Part shown: one piece after another, positions 9,043 through 17,224 of the stretch
Layout of the letters: the number at the start of each line of letters is the position of its first letter
Position numbering within the stretch: position 1 is the first letter of the stretch
Source: Flavobacterium sediminilitoris
Lineage (GTDB): Bacteria > Bacteroidota > Bacteroidia > Flavobacteriales > Flavobacteriaceae
DNA length: 64,000 nucleotides
NCBI RefSeq assembly: GCF_023008245.1
Contig: NZ_CP090145.1
Span: 744,001 to 808,000, forward strand
Direction: 5' to 3'
The notes under the pieces: model-generated
Databases searched by the model: none
Seen by the model: only the letters and a program-made list of their open reading frames with translations
What the model was told of the DNA's origin: nothing
Position numbers and translations under genes: made by a program

Positions 9043-9126
9043 TTAAATAATAGCAAAACAATCCCTTAACTGTCTCCAGAAGAAATAAAAAGAATTGTTA
9101 AAATAAAATGTTGTTGTTACTAACAT
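9043..9126 (-). CDS. Phe/Tyr-rich leader peptide of the pheA operon (27 residues)
   Basis: A short ORF starts ATG TTA GTA and contains FYFNNSFYFFWR, followed by QLRDCFAII and a stop. Six Phe, two Tyr and one Trp in 27 residues is far from chance. The codons AGG GAT TGT just after the aromatic cluster form the antiterminator strand that pairs with the pheA terminator. A ribosome stalled on the Phe/Tyr codons would leave that strand free and allow read-through; one that reaches the stop would cover it and permit termination. A weak promoter box (TAAATTAG, 9151-9158) lies 24 bases upstream. Assigned from codon content and pairing; no homologue was searched. Confidence 0.82.
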   Translation of the reverse strand: MLVTTTFYFNNSFYFFWRQLRDCFAII

Positions 9127-9215
9127 TAGTTGCTATATATTTTGAAGCTGCTAATTTATAAAAAAAAACTTTCTAAAATACTTTTTTAAAAAAATATTTT
9201 TAATTTAAAAAACTT

Positions 9216-9223
9216 TACTTTTG
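9216..9223 (+). promoter_or_regulatory. Minus-7 promoter element of gldA
   Basis: TACTTTTG fits TAnnTTTG and lies 17 bases before the gldA ATG. The upstream sequence is A/T only, with no clear TTG box. Confidence 0.5.
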
Positions 9224-9240
9224 CTAAAACTTGGATTATT

Positions 9241-10143
9241 ATGTCAATAGAAGTTCAAAACATCTCTAAAAACTATGGCACTCAAAAAGCACTAGACACT
9301 ATTTCTTTTTCAATAAAGAAAGGAGAAATTGTTGGTTTTCTTGGTCCAAATGGCGCCGGAAAATCTACATTAATGAAAATTTTAACTACCTATTTAATTC
9401 CAGATTCTGGAACAGCATCTGTAAACAATTTTGATATAGAGACTGCTACAAAATCGGTTCAACAATCTGTTGGTTATTTACCTGAACATAATCCATTATA
9501 CTTAGATTTATATATTAGAGAATACTTGTCTTTCAATGCTGATGTTTATAAAGTAAAGAAATCTAGAATTGAAGAAGTCATACAACTAACTGGATTAACC
9601 CCTGAAAGTAATAAAAAAATAGGTCAACTATCGAAAGGATATAGACAGCGTGTTGGTTTAGCTTGTGCTTTATTACATGATCCCGAAGTATTAATTTTAG
9701 ACGAACCTACGACTGGACTAGATCCAAATCAATTAGTTGAAATAAGAGAATTAATAAAAAACATAGGCAAAGACAAAACTGTTTTTTTATCAACTCATAT
9801 TATGCAAGAGGTTGAAGCTATTTGCAATAGAGTTATTATCATTAATAACGGAAAAATAGTTGAAGACAAAAATTTAAAAACTCTTGTAAAGGAACAAACA
9901 AAACAAGTAATTGAAGTAGAATTTGATAAAACTATATCTATTGAAGATTTTAAAATATTCTCAGAGTTAGTTTCTGTAATTAGTTTAAATGAAACAAATT
10001 TTGAATTAACATTTGAATCTGAAAAAGACATGAGATCTAAAATATTTGATTTTGCTCAAGACAAGCAATTAAAAATTCTTCAATTAAATTTGAAAAACAA
10101 AAACTTAGAACAAATATTTAGAGAGAAAACATCTAAAAAATAA
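9241..10143 (+). CDS. gldA: Gliding motility-associated ABC transporter ATP-binding subunit
   Basis: This 300-residue ABC ATPase shows Walker A GPNGAGKST (about residues 35-43), the signature LSKGYRQR (about 135), Walker B VLILDEPTTGLDP, and the H-loop STHIMQEVE. A C-terminal extension of about 90 residues fits GldA, which works with membrane proteins GldF and GldG in flavobacterial gliding. Those partners are not adjacent, which is common for gldA. It is a single-gene unit closed by a strong terminator. Other ABC-2 type exporters are a less likely alternative. Confidence 0.88.
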   Translation: MSIEVQNISKNYGTQKALDTISFSIKKGEIVGFLGPNGAGKSTLMKILTTYLIPDSGTASVNNFDIETATKSVQQSVGYLPEHNPLYLDLYIREYLSFNADVYKVKKSRIEEVIQLTGLTPESNKKIGQLSKGYRQRVGLACALLHDPEVLILDEPTTGLDPNQLVEIRELIKNIGKDKTVFLSTHIMQEVEAICNRVIIINNGKIVEDKNLKTLVKEQTKQVIEVEFDKTISIEDFKIFSELVSVISLNETNFELTFESEKDMRSKIFDFAQDKQLKILQLNLKNKNLEQIFREKTSKK

Positions 10144-10155
10144 AAAACTATATGC

Positions 10156-10199
10156 AAAAAAGGTTCCCACTATAATTATAACGTGGGAACCTTTTTTTT
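10156..10199. terminator. Bidirectional intrinsic terminator between gldA and the TPR-like gene
   Basis: A perfect ten-pair stem (AGGTTCCCAC at 10161-10170 with GTGGGAACCT at 10183-10192) has T-runs on both strands, so it can end both convergent genes. Confidence 0.88.
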
Positions 10200-10216
10200 G
10201 TAAAATTTAAAAAAAT

Positions 10217-10606
10217 TTAATTTAAAGTCGCATTGTATTTCTGGTAAAGAGAATCTAAATCATCATAAAAAACAGACAAAGCATATTTTGACAATTTAGA
10301 ATCTAAAACATTATTATAAATAAAGTCTTCTTCATTAAAACCATATTTTGTGATGGCTTTTTTTATATATTTTATTGCTGAATCTTTATCATCTATTTTA
10401 AAAAAGCAATTTGCCATTTCAATATAAACATTTTTAAGTTCTAAATCATCAGTATTATTCAAATATTCTTTATACATTTTAATTGCATCAGAATAATTTT
10501 CATTCAAACTATATTCTTTTGCTTGAGATAAAAGAGGATCACTTGTATTTGCATAATCAACTTGAAAAACAAATAAAAAAACTAAAATTAGCATAATTTT
10601 TTTCAT
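10217..10606 (-). CDS. Small secreted TPR-like protein
   Basis: The 129-residue product has a signal peptide (MKKIMLILVFLFVFQVDYA). It then reads as two helical-hairpin tetratricopeptide-like units (AKEYSLNENYSDAIKMYKEYL and IEMANCFFKIDDKDSAIKYIKKAI). A periplasmic protein-binding role is plausible, but the partner is unknown. It stands alone, convergent with gldA. Confidence 0.75.
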   Translation of the reverse strand: MKKIMLILVFLFVFQVDYANTSDPLLSQAKEYSLNENYSDAIKMYKEYLNNTDDLELKNVYIEMANCFFKIDDKDSAIKYIKKAITKYGFNEEDFIYNNVLDSKLSKYALSVFYDDLDSLYQKYNATLN

Positions 10607-10806
10607 AAATGACTCTATTTTTATTTAACGTAATATTAAGCCATATTTTTCAAATAAGCAAACACTATATTTACAAAGAACCACTATATTTTGCAAAATA
10701 ATTACATATATTTGTTAATTTTTTAAATAAAATTTATAAAAAATAAATATTAGACAAATTATCATCAATACAACTCAAAAAGAAAGAACCAATTATAAAG
10801 AATTCA

Positions 10807-10841
10807 TAAAAATGCATTTTATCTGTAAAAAATGCATTTTA
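10807..10841 (-). terminator. Possible terminator after metF made of two AAAATGCATTTT palindromes
   Basis: Two copies of the palindrome AAAATGCATTTT lie 20 bases apart. Because each is self-complementary, they can also pair with each other into a 12-pair hairpin followed by T on the minus strand, 20 bases after the metF stop. The stem is A/T-rich, so termination strength is uncertain. Confidence 0.45.
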
Positions 10842-10859
10842 ACGATTTAACTATCTTGT

Positions 10860-11816
10860 TTAAAAAATTTCTTTAGCGATAGTTTTTATGTTGTCTGATT
10901 TACCCATAGAATAATAATGCAACACAGGAATTCCTGCTTTTAGCAACTCTTTGCTTTGAGAAATACACCATTCAATCCCTATATCTCTAACACCATCATT
11001 ATCCTTTGCTTTTATGATTTCATTTATTAAATCATCTGGTAAATCCACTTTAAACCTATGAGGAATTAGATTTAATTGTCTTTTTGTAACAATAGGTTTT
11101 AATCCTGGAATAATAGGAACTGTAATTCCAGCAGCACGACATTTGGCTACATAATCAAAGAATTTTTGATTATCAAAGAACATTTGAGTAATAATATAAT
11201 CCGCTCCATTTTTTATTTTTTGTTTTAAGAAATGAATATCACTATCCATACTTGGCGCTTCCATGTGTTTCTCTGGATATCCTGCTACTCCAATACAAAA
11301 ATTAGTTTTAGTTGAGTTTTGTAAATCGGAATCCAAATAAAACCCATTATTTAAGTTTGAAATTTGAGTTACTAACTCACCCGCATATTTATTTCCTTCT
11401 TTTTCAGGTTTAAAATAAATTTCGCTTTTAACTGCATCTCCACGAAGCGCTACTACATTATCAATTCCTAAAAAATCTAAATCGATTAAAAGATTTTCTG
11501 TATCTTCTTTTGTAAAGCCACCGCATAAAATATGAGGAATAGCATCTACATTATATTTATTTTGAATGGCTGCACAAATTCCAACTGTTCCTGGTCTTTT
11601 TTTAACAATCTTCTTTTGCAAAAGACCATTATCTAATTCTTTATATTCATATTCTTCACGATGATATGTTACATCAATAAACGGAGGATTAAATTCCATT
11701 AAAGGATCAATACCATCAAAAATTGATTGAATATTTTGTCCTTTTAAAGGTGGTAATATTTCAAATGAAAACAATGATTTCCCATTTGCATTATGTATAT
11801 GTTCGGTAACTTTCAT
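10860..11816 (-). CDS. metF: Methylenetetrahydrofolate reductase
   Basis: The 318-residue flavoprotein reduces 5,10-methylene-THF to 5-methyl-THF, the methyl donor for MetH and MetE. SFEILPP near the N-terminus, the VTYHREE region and the TQMFFDNQKF segment are typical of MetF. It is the last gene after the two metH halves, 70 bases downstream, so it shares the SAM-I riboswitch and is shut off when SAM is plentiful. Confidence 0.95.
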   Translation of the reverse strand: MKVTEHIHNANGKSLFSFEILPPLKGQNIQSIFDGIDPLMEFNPPFIDVTYHREEYEYKELDNGLLQKKIVKKRPGTVGICAAIQNKYNVDAIPHILCGGFTKEDTENLLIDLDFLGIDNVVALRGDAVKSEIYFKPEKEGNKYAGELVTQISNLNNGFYLDSDLQNSTKTNFCIGVAGYPEKHMEAPSMDSDIHFLKQKIKNGADYIITQMFFDNQKFFDYVAKCRAAGITVPIIPGLKPIVTKRQLNLIPHRFKVDLPDDLINEIIKAKDNDGVRDIGIEWCISQSKELLKAGIPVLHYYSMGKSDNIKTIAKEIF

Positions 11817-11886
11817 TTTATTTATATATTGTGAATTATATGATGTATTTGCAATAACTAAGCCTTATAATTTTAAGAACTCATAA

Positions 11887-14568
11887 TTAATCAGCTATAT
11901 TAGGATTTAACCATTTTGTAGCTTTTTCAACACTTATACTTCTTCTTTTTGCATAATCAACTACTTGATCTTCTTTTATTTTTCCTAAGCCAAAATATTT
12001 ACTTTCTGGATTTGCAAAATAATATCCTGAAACTGATGATGCAGGCCACATTGCCATACTTTCTGTAAGAATAACACCTATTTCTTGTTCTACATTTAAT
12101 AGCTTCCAAATTGTTGGTTTTTCTAAATGATCTGGACAAGCCGGATATCCTGGTGCAGGGCGAATTCCGTTATATTGTTCTTTAATTAATTCGTTATTTG
12201 ATAAGTTTTCATCAGAAGCATAACCCCAAATTTCTTTTCTTATTTTTAAATGTAAATATTCAGCAAATGCTTCAGCAAACCTATCTCCAAGAGCTTTAAC
12301 TAGAATAGAATTATAATCATCTAATTCTTTTTCAAACTCTGCTGCTTTTTCATCAACACCAAAGCCAGTACTCACGCAAAAGCATCCTATATAGTCTTGC
12401 TTTCCTATTCCTTTTGGAGCTATAAAGTCTGACAGTGCAATATTAGGTGCTCCAACCGTTTTAAGAGACTGTTGACGCAAGGTCAGAAATTTAACTAACT
12501 CATTTCCATTTTCATCAGAAACTAAAATATCATCATCATTTACTTGATTAGCTGGAAAAACACCATAAATTCCTTTAGCTATAAACCATTTTTCTGAAAT
12601 TATCTGTTTCAACATTGTTTTTGCATCAAGAAATAAATTTGTTGCTTGCTCACCTACTATCTCATCTGTTAAAATAGCTGGATATTTTCCAAATAATTGC
12701 CACGACTGAAAAAAAGGCGTCCAATCTATAAAATCGACCAAATCGGCCAAATCAACTTCTATTGTTTTTGCTCCTATAAAATTAGGTTTAACAGGATTAT
12801 AATTATCCCAATCTATTTTTATTTTATTTTTTCTTGCTTCTTCAATTGAAAGATAATTTTTATCTCTACTTCTATTCAAATAACCATCTCTTAATTTATC
12901 ATATTCTTCTCTAATGGTTTTTACATAATTTAGTTTAGTTTCCTTTTGCAACAAATTACTTGCAACCGTAACTGCTCTGGACGCATCATTGACATGAACA
13001 ACTGTTTCTTTATACTCTGGTGCAATTTTTACTGCTGTATGTGCTCTAGAAGTAGTTGCTCCACCTATCATAATAGGAATTTTTATATTCAATTTATCCA
13101 TTTCCTTTGCTAAATATACCATTTCATCTAGCGAAGGTGTAATTAAGCCACTCAATCCTATTATATCTACATTTTCACGAATAGCAGTTTCAATAATTTT
13201 TTCTGGTGGAACCATAACTCCTAAATCGATAATTTCGAAATTATTACACCCTAAAACTACGGCTACAATATTTTTACCTATATCATGAACATCTCCTTTT
13301 ACTGTAGCCATTAACACTTTTCCAGCACTTGAAGAATTCCCTGTTTTCTCCGCTTCTATATATGGCAAAAGATAAGCAACTGCTTTTTTCATTACACGAG
13401 CTGATTTAACTACTTGAGGCAAGAACATTTTTCCGCTTCCAAATAAATCTCCTACTACATTCATTCCTGCCATTAAATTAATCTCAATAACTTCAATTGC
13501 TTTTACAGCATTTTTTCTTGCTTCTTCAACATCTATTTCAATAAATTCATCTATTCCTTTTACTAACGAATGCGTTAACCTTTCTTGAATTGTTCCACTT
13601 CTCCATTCTTGAACTACTTTTTCATTAGATTTAGTTTCTCCAATATAACTTTCTGCTAAATCTAAAAGTCTTTCTGTAGCATCTTCTCTTCTGTTTAATA
13701 AAACATCTTCAACATGTTCTAATAAATTCTTATCTATTTCATCATAAATTTCTAACATTTCAGGATTTACGATTCCCATAGTCATTCCATTCTTTATTGC
13801 ATGAAAAAGGAACGCAGAGTGCATAGCTTCTCTTACTTTATCATTACCTCTAAATGAAAATGAAACATTACTCACTCCGCCTGAAATTCCAGCATAAGGC
13901 AAATTTTCACGAATCCATTTTGTAGCTCTGAAAAAATCTAATGCATTCAATTTATGCTCTTCCATTCCAGTTGCAACTGGAAAAATATTAGGATCAAATA
14001 TGATATCTTCTGCCGGAAAATTAACCTCATCTACCAAAATATCATAAGATCTTTTACAAATTTCTATACGCCTTTCATATGTATCAGCCTGACCTGCTTC
14101 ATCAAATGCCATTACAATTACAGCCGCACCATATCTTTTAATTAATTTGGCATGATGGATAAAAGCTTCTTTTCCTTCTTTTAATGAGATAGAATTTACA
14201 ATTCCTTTTCCTTGAATTACTTTTAATCCTGCTTCAATAATTTCCCATTTTGAACTATCCACCATGACAGGAACACGTGCTATATCTGGTTCTGCTGCAA
14301 TAAGATTTAGAAATTTAGTCATTGCATACACTCCATCAAGCATTCCTTCATCCATATTTATATCGATGATTTGTGCTCCTCCTTCAACTTGGTTTCTAGC
14401 AATATCTAAAGCTTCTTCATATTTTTCTTCCCTTATTAACCGAAGAAATTTACGAGATCCTGTTACATTTGTACGCTCTCCAACATTTACAAAATTTGTT
14501 TCTGGAGTTACAATTAAAGGTTCTAATCCTGAAAGTTTTAAATATTTTTTACAGTTTCCTTCTTTCAT
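11887..14568 (-). CDS. metH: Methionine synthase, pterin-, cobalamin-binding and reactivation domains
   Basis: The 893-residue protein corresponds to E. coli MetH without its homocysteine domain. It has a pterin-binding barrel (about residues 15-280, [13 protein letters not shown]), a cobalamin cap (about 315-410), a cobalamin-binding domain with the axial histidine in DVHDIGKNI (about residue 425), and a SAM-binding reactivation domain (about 610-890, [12 protein letters not shown]). Its ATG overlaps the stop of the homocysteine methyltransferase gene by one base (TAATG), so the two polypeptides would be made together and must assemble into a working enzyme. Confidence 0.95.
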   Translation of the reverse strand: MKEGNCKKYLKLSGLEPLIVTPETNFVNVGERTNVTGSRKFLRLIREEKYEEALDIARNQVEGGAQIIDINMDEGMLDGVYAMTKFLNLIAAEPDIARVPVMVDSSKWEIIEAGLKVIQGKGIVNSISLKEGKEAFIHHAKLIKRYGAAVIVMAFDEAGQADTYERRIEICKRSYDILVDEVNFPAEDIIFDPNIFPVATGMEEHKLNALDFFRATKWIRENLPYAGISGGVSNVSFSFRGNDKVREAMHSAFLFHAIKNGMTMGIVNPEMLEIYDEIDKNLLEHVEDVLLNRREDATERLLDLAESYIGETKSNEKVVQEWRSGTIQERLTHSLVKGIDEFIEIDVEEARKNAVKAIEVIEINLMAGMNVVGDLFGSGKMFLPQVVKSARVMKKAVAYLLPYIEAEKTGNSSSAGKVLMATVKGDVHDIGKNIVAVVLGCNNFEIIDLGVMVPPEKIIETAIRENVDIIGLSGLITPSLDEMVYLAKEMDKLNIKIPIMIGGATTSRAHTAVKIAPEYKETVVHVNDASRAVTVASNLLQKETKLNYVKTIREEYDKLRDGYLNRSRDKNYLSIEEARKNKIKIDWDNYNPVKPNFIGAKTIEVDLADLVDFIDWTPFFQSWQLFGKYPAILTDEIVGEQATNLFLDAKTMLKQIISEKWFIAKGIYGVFPANQVNDDDILVSDENGNELVKFLTLRQQSLKTVGAPNIALSDFIAPKGIGKQDYIGCFCVSTGFGVDEKAAEFEKELDDYNSILVKALGDRFAEAFAEYLHLKIRKEIWGYASDENLSNNELIKEQYNGIRPAPGYPACPDHLEKPTIWKLLNVEQEIGVILTESMAMWPASSVSGYYFANPESKYFGLGKIKEDQVVDYAKRRSISVEKATKWLNPNIAD

Positions 14569-15557
14569 TATGCTTCAACTTCTATTTTTCTTGGTTTAAA
14601 TTCTGCCGCTACATCTGCAATTAACTTAATATGCTCTGGAGTTGTTCCACAACATCCTCCTATAATATTTACTAATCCATCTTGTAAATATTCTTTAATT
14701 AAAGCTTGCATTTCTTCTGGTGTTTGATCGTATTCTCCAAAAGCATTTGGCAATCCAGCATTTGGATGAGCTGATATATTTAATTGTGTATTATGTGCTA
14801 ATCTTTTTAAATATGGTTTTAATTGATCTGCTCCTAATGCACAATTGAATCCTACAGACAATAAAGGAATATGTTCTATTGATATTAAAAACCCTTCTAC
14901 TGTTTGTCCGGATAATGTTCTTCCTGACGCATCCGTTATTGTTCCTGAAACCATTATTGGAATATCTATTCCTCTTTCTTCTTTAACTTCTTCAATTGCA
15001 AACAAAGCTGCTTTTGCATTTAATGTGTCGAAAATTGTTTCAACTAACAGTAAATCTGATCCGCCATCTATCAATGCTTCAACTTGCTGTTTATATGCTA
15101 TTCTTAGTTCGTCGAACGTAATCGCTCTATATCCTGGATCATTAACATCTGGACTCATACTTGCTGTTCTGTTTGTAGGTCCTATTGAACCTGCAACAAA
15201 ACGTGATTTATCTGTAAACTCATCTGCAACTTGACGTGCTATTTTTGCTGATTCATAATTAAGCTCATACACTAGATCTTCCAAATGATAATCTGCCATC
15301 CCTATTGTAGTCCCTGAAAAAGTATTTGTTTCTACAATATCTGCTCCTGCTTGAAAATATAGTCTATGAACTTCTTTTACCGCTTCTGGTTGCGTAATTG
15401 ACAATAAGTCATTATTTCCTTTTAATGGATGTGGAAAATCTTTGAATCGTTCTCCTCTAAAATCTTCTTCAGAAAAATTATAACGTTGAAGCATTGTTCC
15501 CATTGCTCCATCTAGAATGAGAATTCTTTCTTTTATTGCTTGGTTAATTTTTGACAT
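14568..15557 (-). CDS. Homocysteine S-methyltransferase subunit of split methionine synthase
   Basis: These 329 residues match the N-terminal barrel of MetH. The zinc ligands are visible as the Cys in GFNCALG and the Cys pair in [10 protein letters not shown] near the C-terminus. The start is [12 protein letters not shown], typical of this domain. It is the first gene of the metH-metF unit and is preceded by about 220 bases of leader downstream of the SAM-I riboswitch. It must work with the following cobalamin-binding polypeptide. Confidence 0.93.
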   Translation of the reverse strand: MSKINQAIKERILILDGAMGTMLQRYNFSEEDFRGERFKDFPHPLKGNNDLLSITQPEAVKEVHRLYFQAGADIVETNTFSGTTIGMADYHLEDLVYELNYESAKIARQVADEFTDKSRFVAGSIGPTNRTASMSPDVNDPGYRAITFDELRIAYKQQVEALIDGGSDLLLVETIFDTLNAKAALFAIEEVKEERGIDIPIMVSGTITDASGRTLSGQTVEGFLISIEHIPLLSVGFNCALGADQLKPYLKRLAHNTQLNISAHPNAGLPNAFGEYDQTPEEMQALIKEYLQDGLVNIIGGCCGTTPEHIKLIADVAAEFKPRKIEVEA

Positions 15558-15630
15558 AATTTTTACTTAATCAATTATTGTTCTTGGTTTTTATTTTAAC
15601 TACAAAACCAAAAAATCCATTAGTTTGTTA

Positions 15631-15703
15631 TTAGCCCTGATGGAAACGATATCCTTTTTCTTGTTTCCTAAAAACAAGAAAAAGATTTAGTGAACAGCAG
15701 GAA
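15631..15703. repeat. Structured intergenic element, probably a dispersed flavobacterial repeat
   Basis: Read on the plus strand it begins TTAGCCCTGATGGAAACG and ends GAACAGCAGGAAC, with a perfect 13-pair hairpin between (CTTTTTCTTGTTT with AAACAAGAAAAAG). The outer CCTG and CAGG can also pair. I recall similar elements between genes in many Flavobacterium genomes, but cannot confirm identity or an Rfam name. It lies between the SAM-I terminator and the metH start. On the minus strand the same bases are spanned by a 26-codon ORF at 15631-15711. Confidence 0.55.
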
Positions 15704-15759
15704 CAAAACATTTTTAAAACACGTAATGTATTTGCTTCAAAAAAATAATATGTTATCTA

Positions 15760-15780
15760 AAAAAAGAGAGAAAAATCTCT
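15760..15780 (-). terminator. Terminator of the SAM-I riboswitch
   Basis: Directly after the aptamer, AGAGA and TCTCT form a five-pair stem with a TTTT loop, followed on the minus strand by a run of T. It is short for a terminator, but it is in the right place for an expression platform. Confidence 0.6.
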
Positions 15781-15781
15781 G

Positions 15782-15907
15782 GTTATCTGCTCCTTTTAAA
15801 CTTTAAACAAAAATTAGTTAGAATTTAAGGATAGAATGTAGCACCTTCTACTAGAATAGGGTTGCTAAGGTTTCACTGGGTCTATTCCCTCCGCCTTTCA
15901 TGATAAC
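15782..15907 (-). ncRNA. SAM-I (S-box) riboswitch controlling metH-metF
   Basis: On the minus strand the aptamer core reads AGGCGGAGGGA, then CAGTGAAACCTTAGCAACC, then AAGGTGCTACATTCTATCC, matching the S-box order of kink-turn, P2, P3 and P4 elements. P1 is closed by GTTATC (15902-15907) and GATAAC (15782-15787). A second GATAAC occurs at 15752-15757 beyond the terminator and could compete for the same P1 strand. SAM binding should terminate transcription before the metH genes. Confidence 0.92.
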
Positions 15908-15930
15908 AACATTAAAATTTAAGAACTCTG

Positions 15931-15938
15931 CAAATGTA
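15931..15938 (-). promoter_or_regulatory. Minus-7 promoter element of the SAM-I-metH unit
   Basis: TACATTTG on the minus strand fits TAnnTTTG and lies 23 bases upstream of the aptamer P1 strand, a suitable distance for the riboswitch to start near the 5-prime end of the RNA. Confidence 0.6.
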
Positions 15939-15956
15939 ATCATAAAAATATTTTTT

Positions 15957-15971
15957 TAGAAATATAATCTA
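15957..15971. promoter_or_regulatory. TAGA-N7-TCTA site upstream of the metH promoter
   Basis: TAGAAATATAATCTA is an inverted repeat with the same arms and seven-base spacer as sites at the metY and cysD promoters. It starts 26 bases upstream of the minus-7 box, ten fewer than the distal sites at those promoters. It may be an operator for a shared sulfur regulator; four-base arms in A/T-rich DNA can occur by chance. Confidence 0.4.
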
Positions 15972-16049
15972 CTCATATATCATTAAGCAGCTAAAAAAAG
16001 TTTTAAAACTTAAAAAATAAACTTATCATGGTTTATTTTTCTAAAAAAC

Positions 16050-17222
16050 TTAATCAAGAGCTTGTCTTAGATCTTTAATTACATCTTCAATTGTTTCCAA
16101 ACCAACAGAAACACGTACTAATCCATCTGTTATACTTACTGCTAATCTTTCTTCTAAAGATAATTTACTATGTGTTGTTGATGCTGGATGTGTAACAATT
16201 GTTCTTGTATCTCCTAAATTTGCTGATAAAGAGCAGAATTTAATTTTATCTAGGAATTGCCTTCCTTTTTCTATTCCTCCTTCTATTTCAAATGCTACTA
16301 TATTTCCTCCTAATTTCATTTGCTTTTTAGCAACTTCATATTGAGGATGTGATTTTAAAAATGGATACTTTACTTGTTTAACACCTGGATGGGTTTCTAA
16401 AAATTGAGCCACTTTTAAAGCATTTTCACAATGTTTTTCTACTCTTATTGCAAGTGTTTCTAAACTTTTTGACAATACCCATGCATTAAATGGTGACATT
16501 GCTGGTCCTGTATTTCTAGAAAACAAATAAATCTCTCTTACTAATTGTTTGTTTCCTACTACTACACCACCCAATACTCTTCCTTGTCCGTCTATTAATT
16601 TTGTTGCTGAATGAACTACTAAATCTGCTCCAAATTTTATAGGGTTTTGAAGATATGGTGTTGCAAAACAATTATCTATAATTAAAATTAAATTATGCTT
16701 TTTAGCAATCTTACCCAGAAGTTCTAAATCAATAATATCAACGGCTGGGTTTGTAGGCGATTCTGCAAATAGAATTTTTGTATTAGGTTGAATATAGCTT
16801 TCTATTGTTTCTGGTTTATTGATATCAAAATAACTTGTTGTAATATTCCATTTTGGAAAATACTTAGTAAACAATGTATGCGTTGATCCAAAAACACTTC
16901 CTACTGACACTATATGATCTCCTGCGTTTAACAATGCTGCAAACGTACTATAAACGGCTGCCATTCCTGTTGCAAATGCACATCCGTCATCTGCTCCTTC
17001 CATTTGACATATTTTTTCTACAAACTCTGTTGTATTTGGGTTTGAGAATCTACTATAGATATTTCTTACTTTTTCTTCTGTAAAAGAAGCCCTCATATCT
17101 TCTGCATCTTCAAAAACGAAGCTAGATGTTAAATATAAAGGCACTGAATGTTCTAAATATTGCGAACGATTTAGTTGAGTGCGAATAGCTTGGGTTTCAA
17201 AACCAAATTCTGTATTTTCCAT
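16050..17222 (-). CDS. metZ: O-succinylhomoserine sulfhydrylase-like PLP enzyme
   Basis: This 390-residue Cys/Met-metabolism PLP enzyme has the lysine segment VVHSATKLIDGQGR (about residue 205) and the IYSRFSNPN phosphate-binding stretch. SATKLIDGQGR is closer to MetZ than to cystathionine synthases. It makes homocysteine from an acylated homoserine and sulfide. It is last in the metY-metX-thrA-metZ operon, two bases after thrA. As MetX is an acetyltransferase type, the actual substrate may be O-acetylhomoserine; specificity cannot be read from sequence. Confidence 0.85.
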   Translation of the reverse strand: MENTEFGFETQAIRTQLNRSQYLEHSVPLYLTSSFVFEDAEDMRASFTEEKVRNIYSRFSNPNTTEFVEKICQMEGADDGCAFATGMAAVYSTFAALLNAGDHIVSVGSVFGSTHTLFTKYFPKWNITTSYFDINKPETIESYIQPNTKILFAESPTNPAVDIIDLELLGKIAKKHNLILIIDNCFATPYLQNPIKFGADLVVHSATKLIDGQGRVLGGVVVGNKQLVREIYLFSRNTGPAMSPFNAWVLSKSLETLAIRVEKHCENALKVAQFLETHPGVKQVKYPFLKSHPQYEVAKKQMKLGGNIVAFEIEGGIEKGRQFLDKIKFCSLSANLGDTRTIVTHPASTTHSKLSLEERLAVSITDGLVRVSVGLETIEDVIKDLRQALD

Positions 17223-17224
17223 AA

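Noticed and set aside
13954..14599. Plus-strand ORFs opposite metH
   Set aside because: They lie fully within conserved methionine synthase coding sequence on the other strand.
15631..15711. Short Cys-containing ORF (MFCSCCS...) before metH as a fifth leader peptide
   Set aside because: It coincides with a probable dispersed repeat and is not followed by a terminator or alternative pairing.
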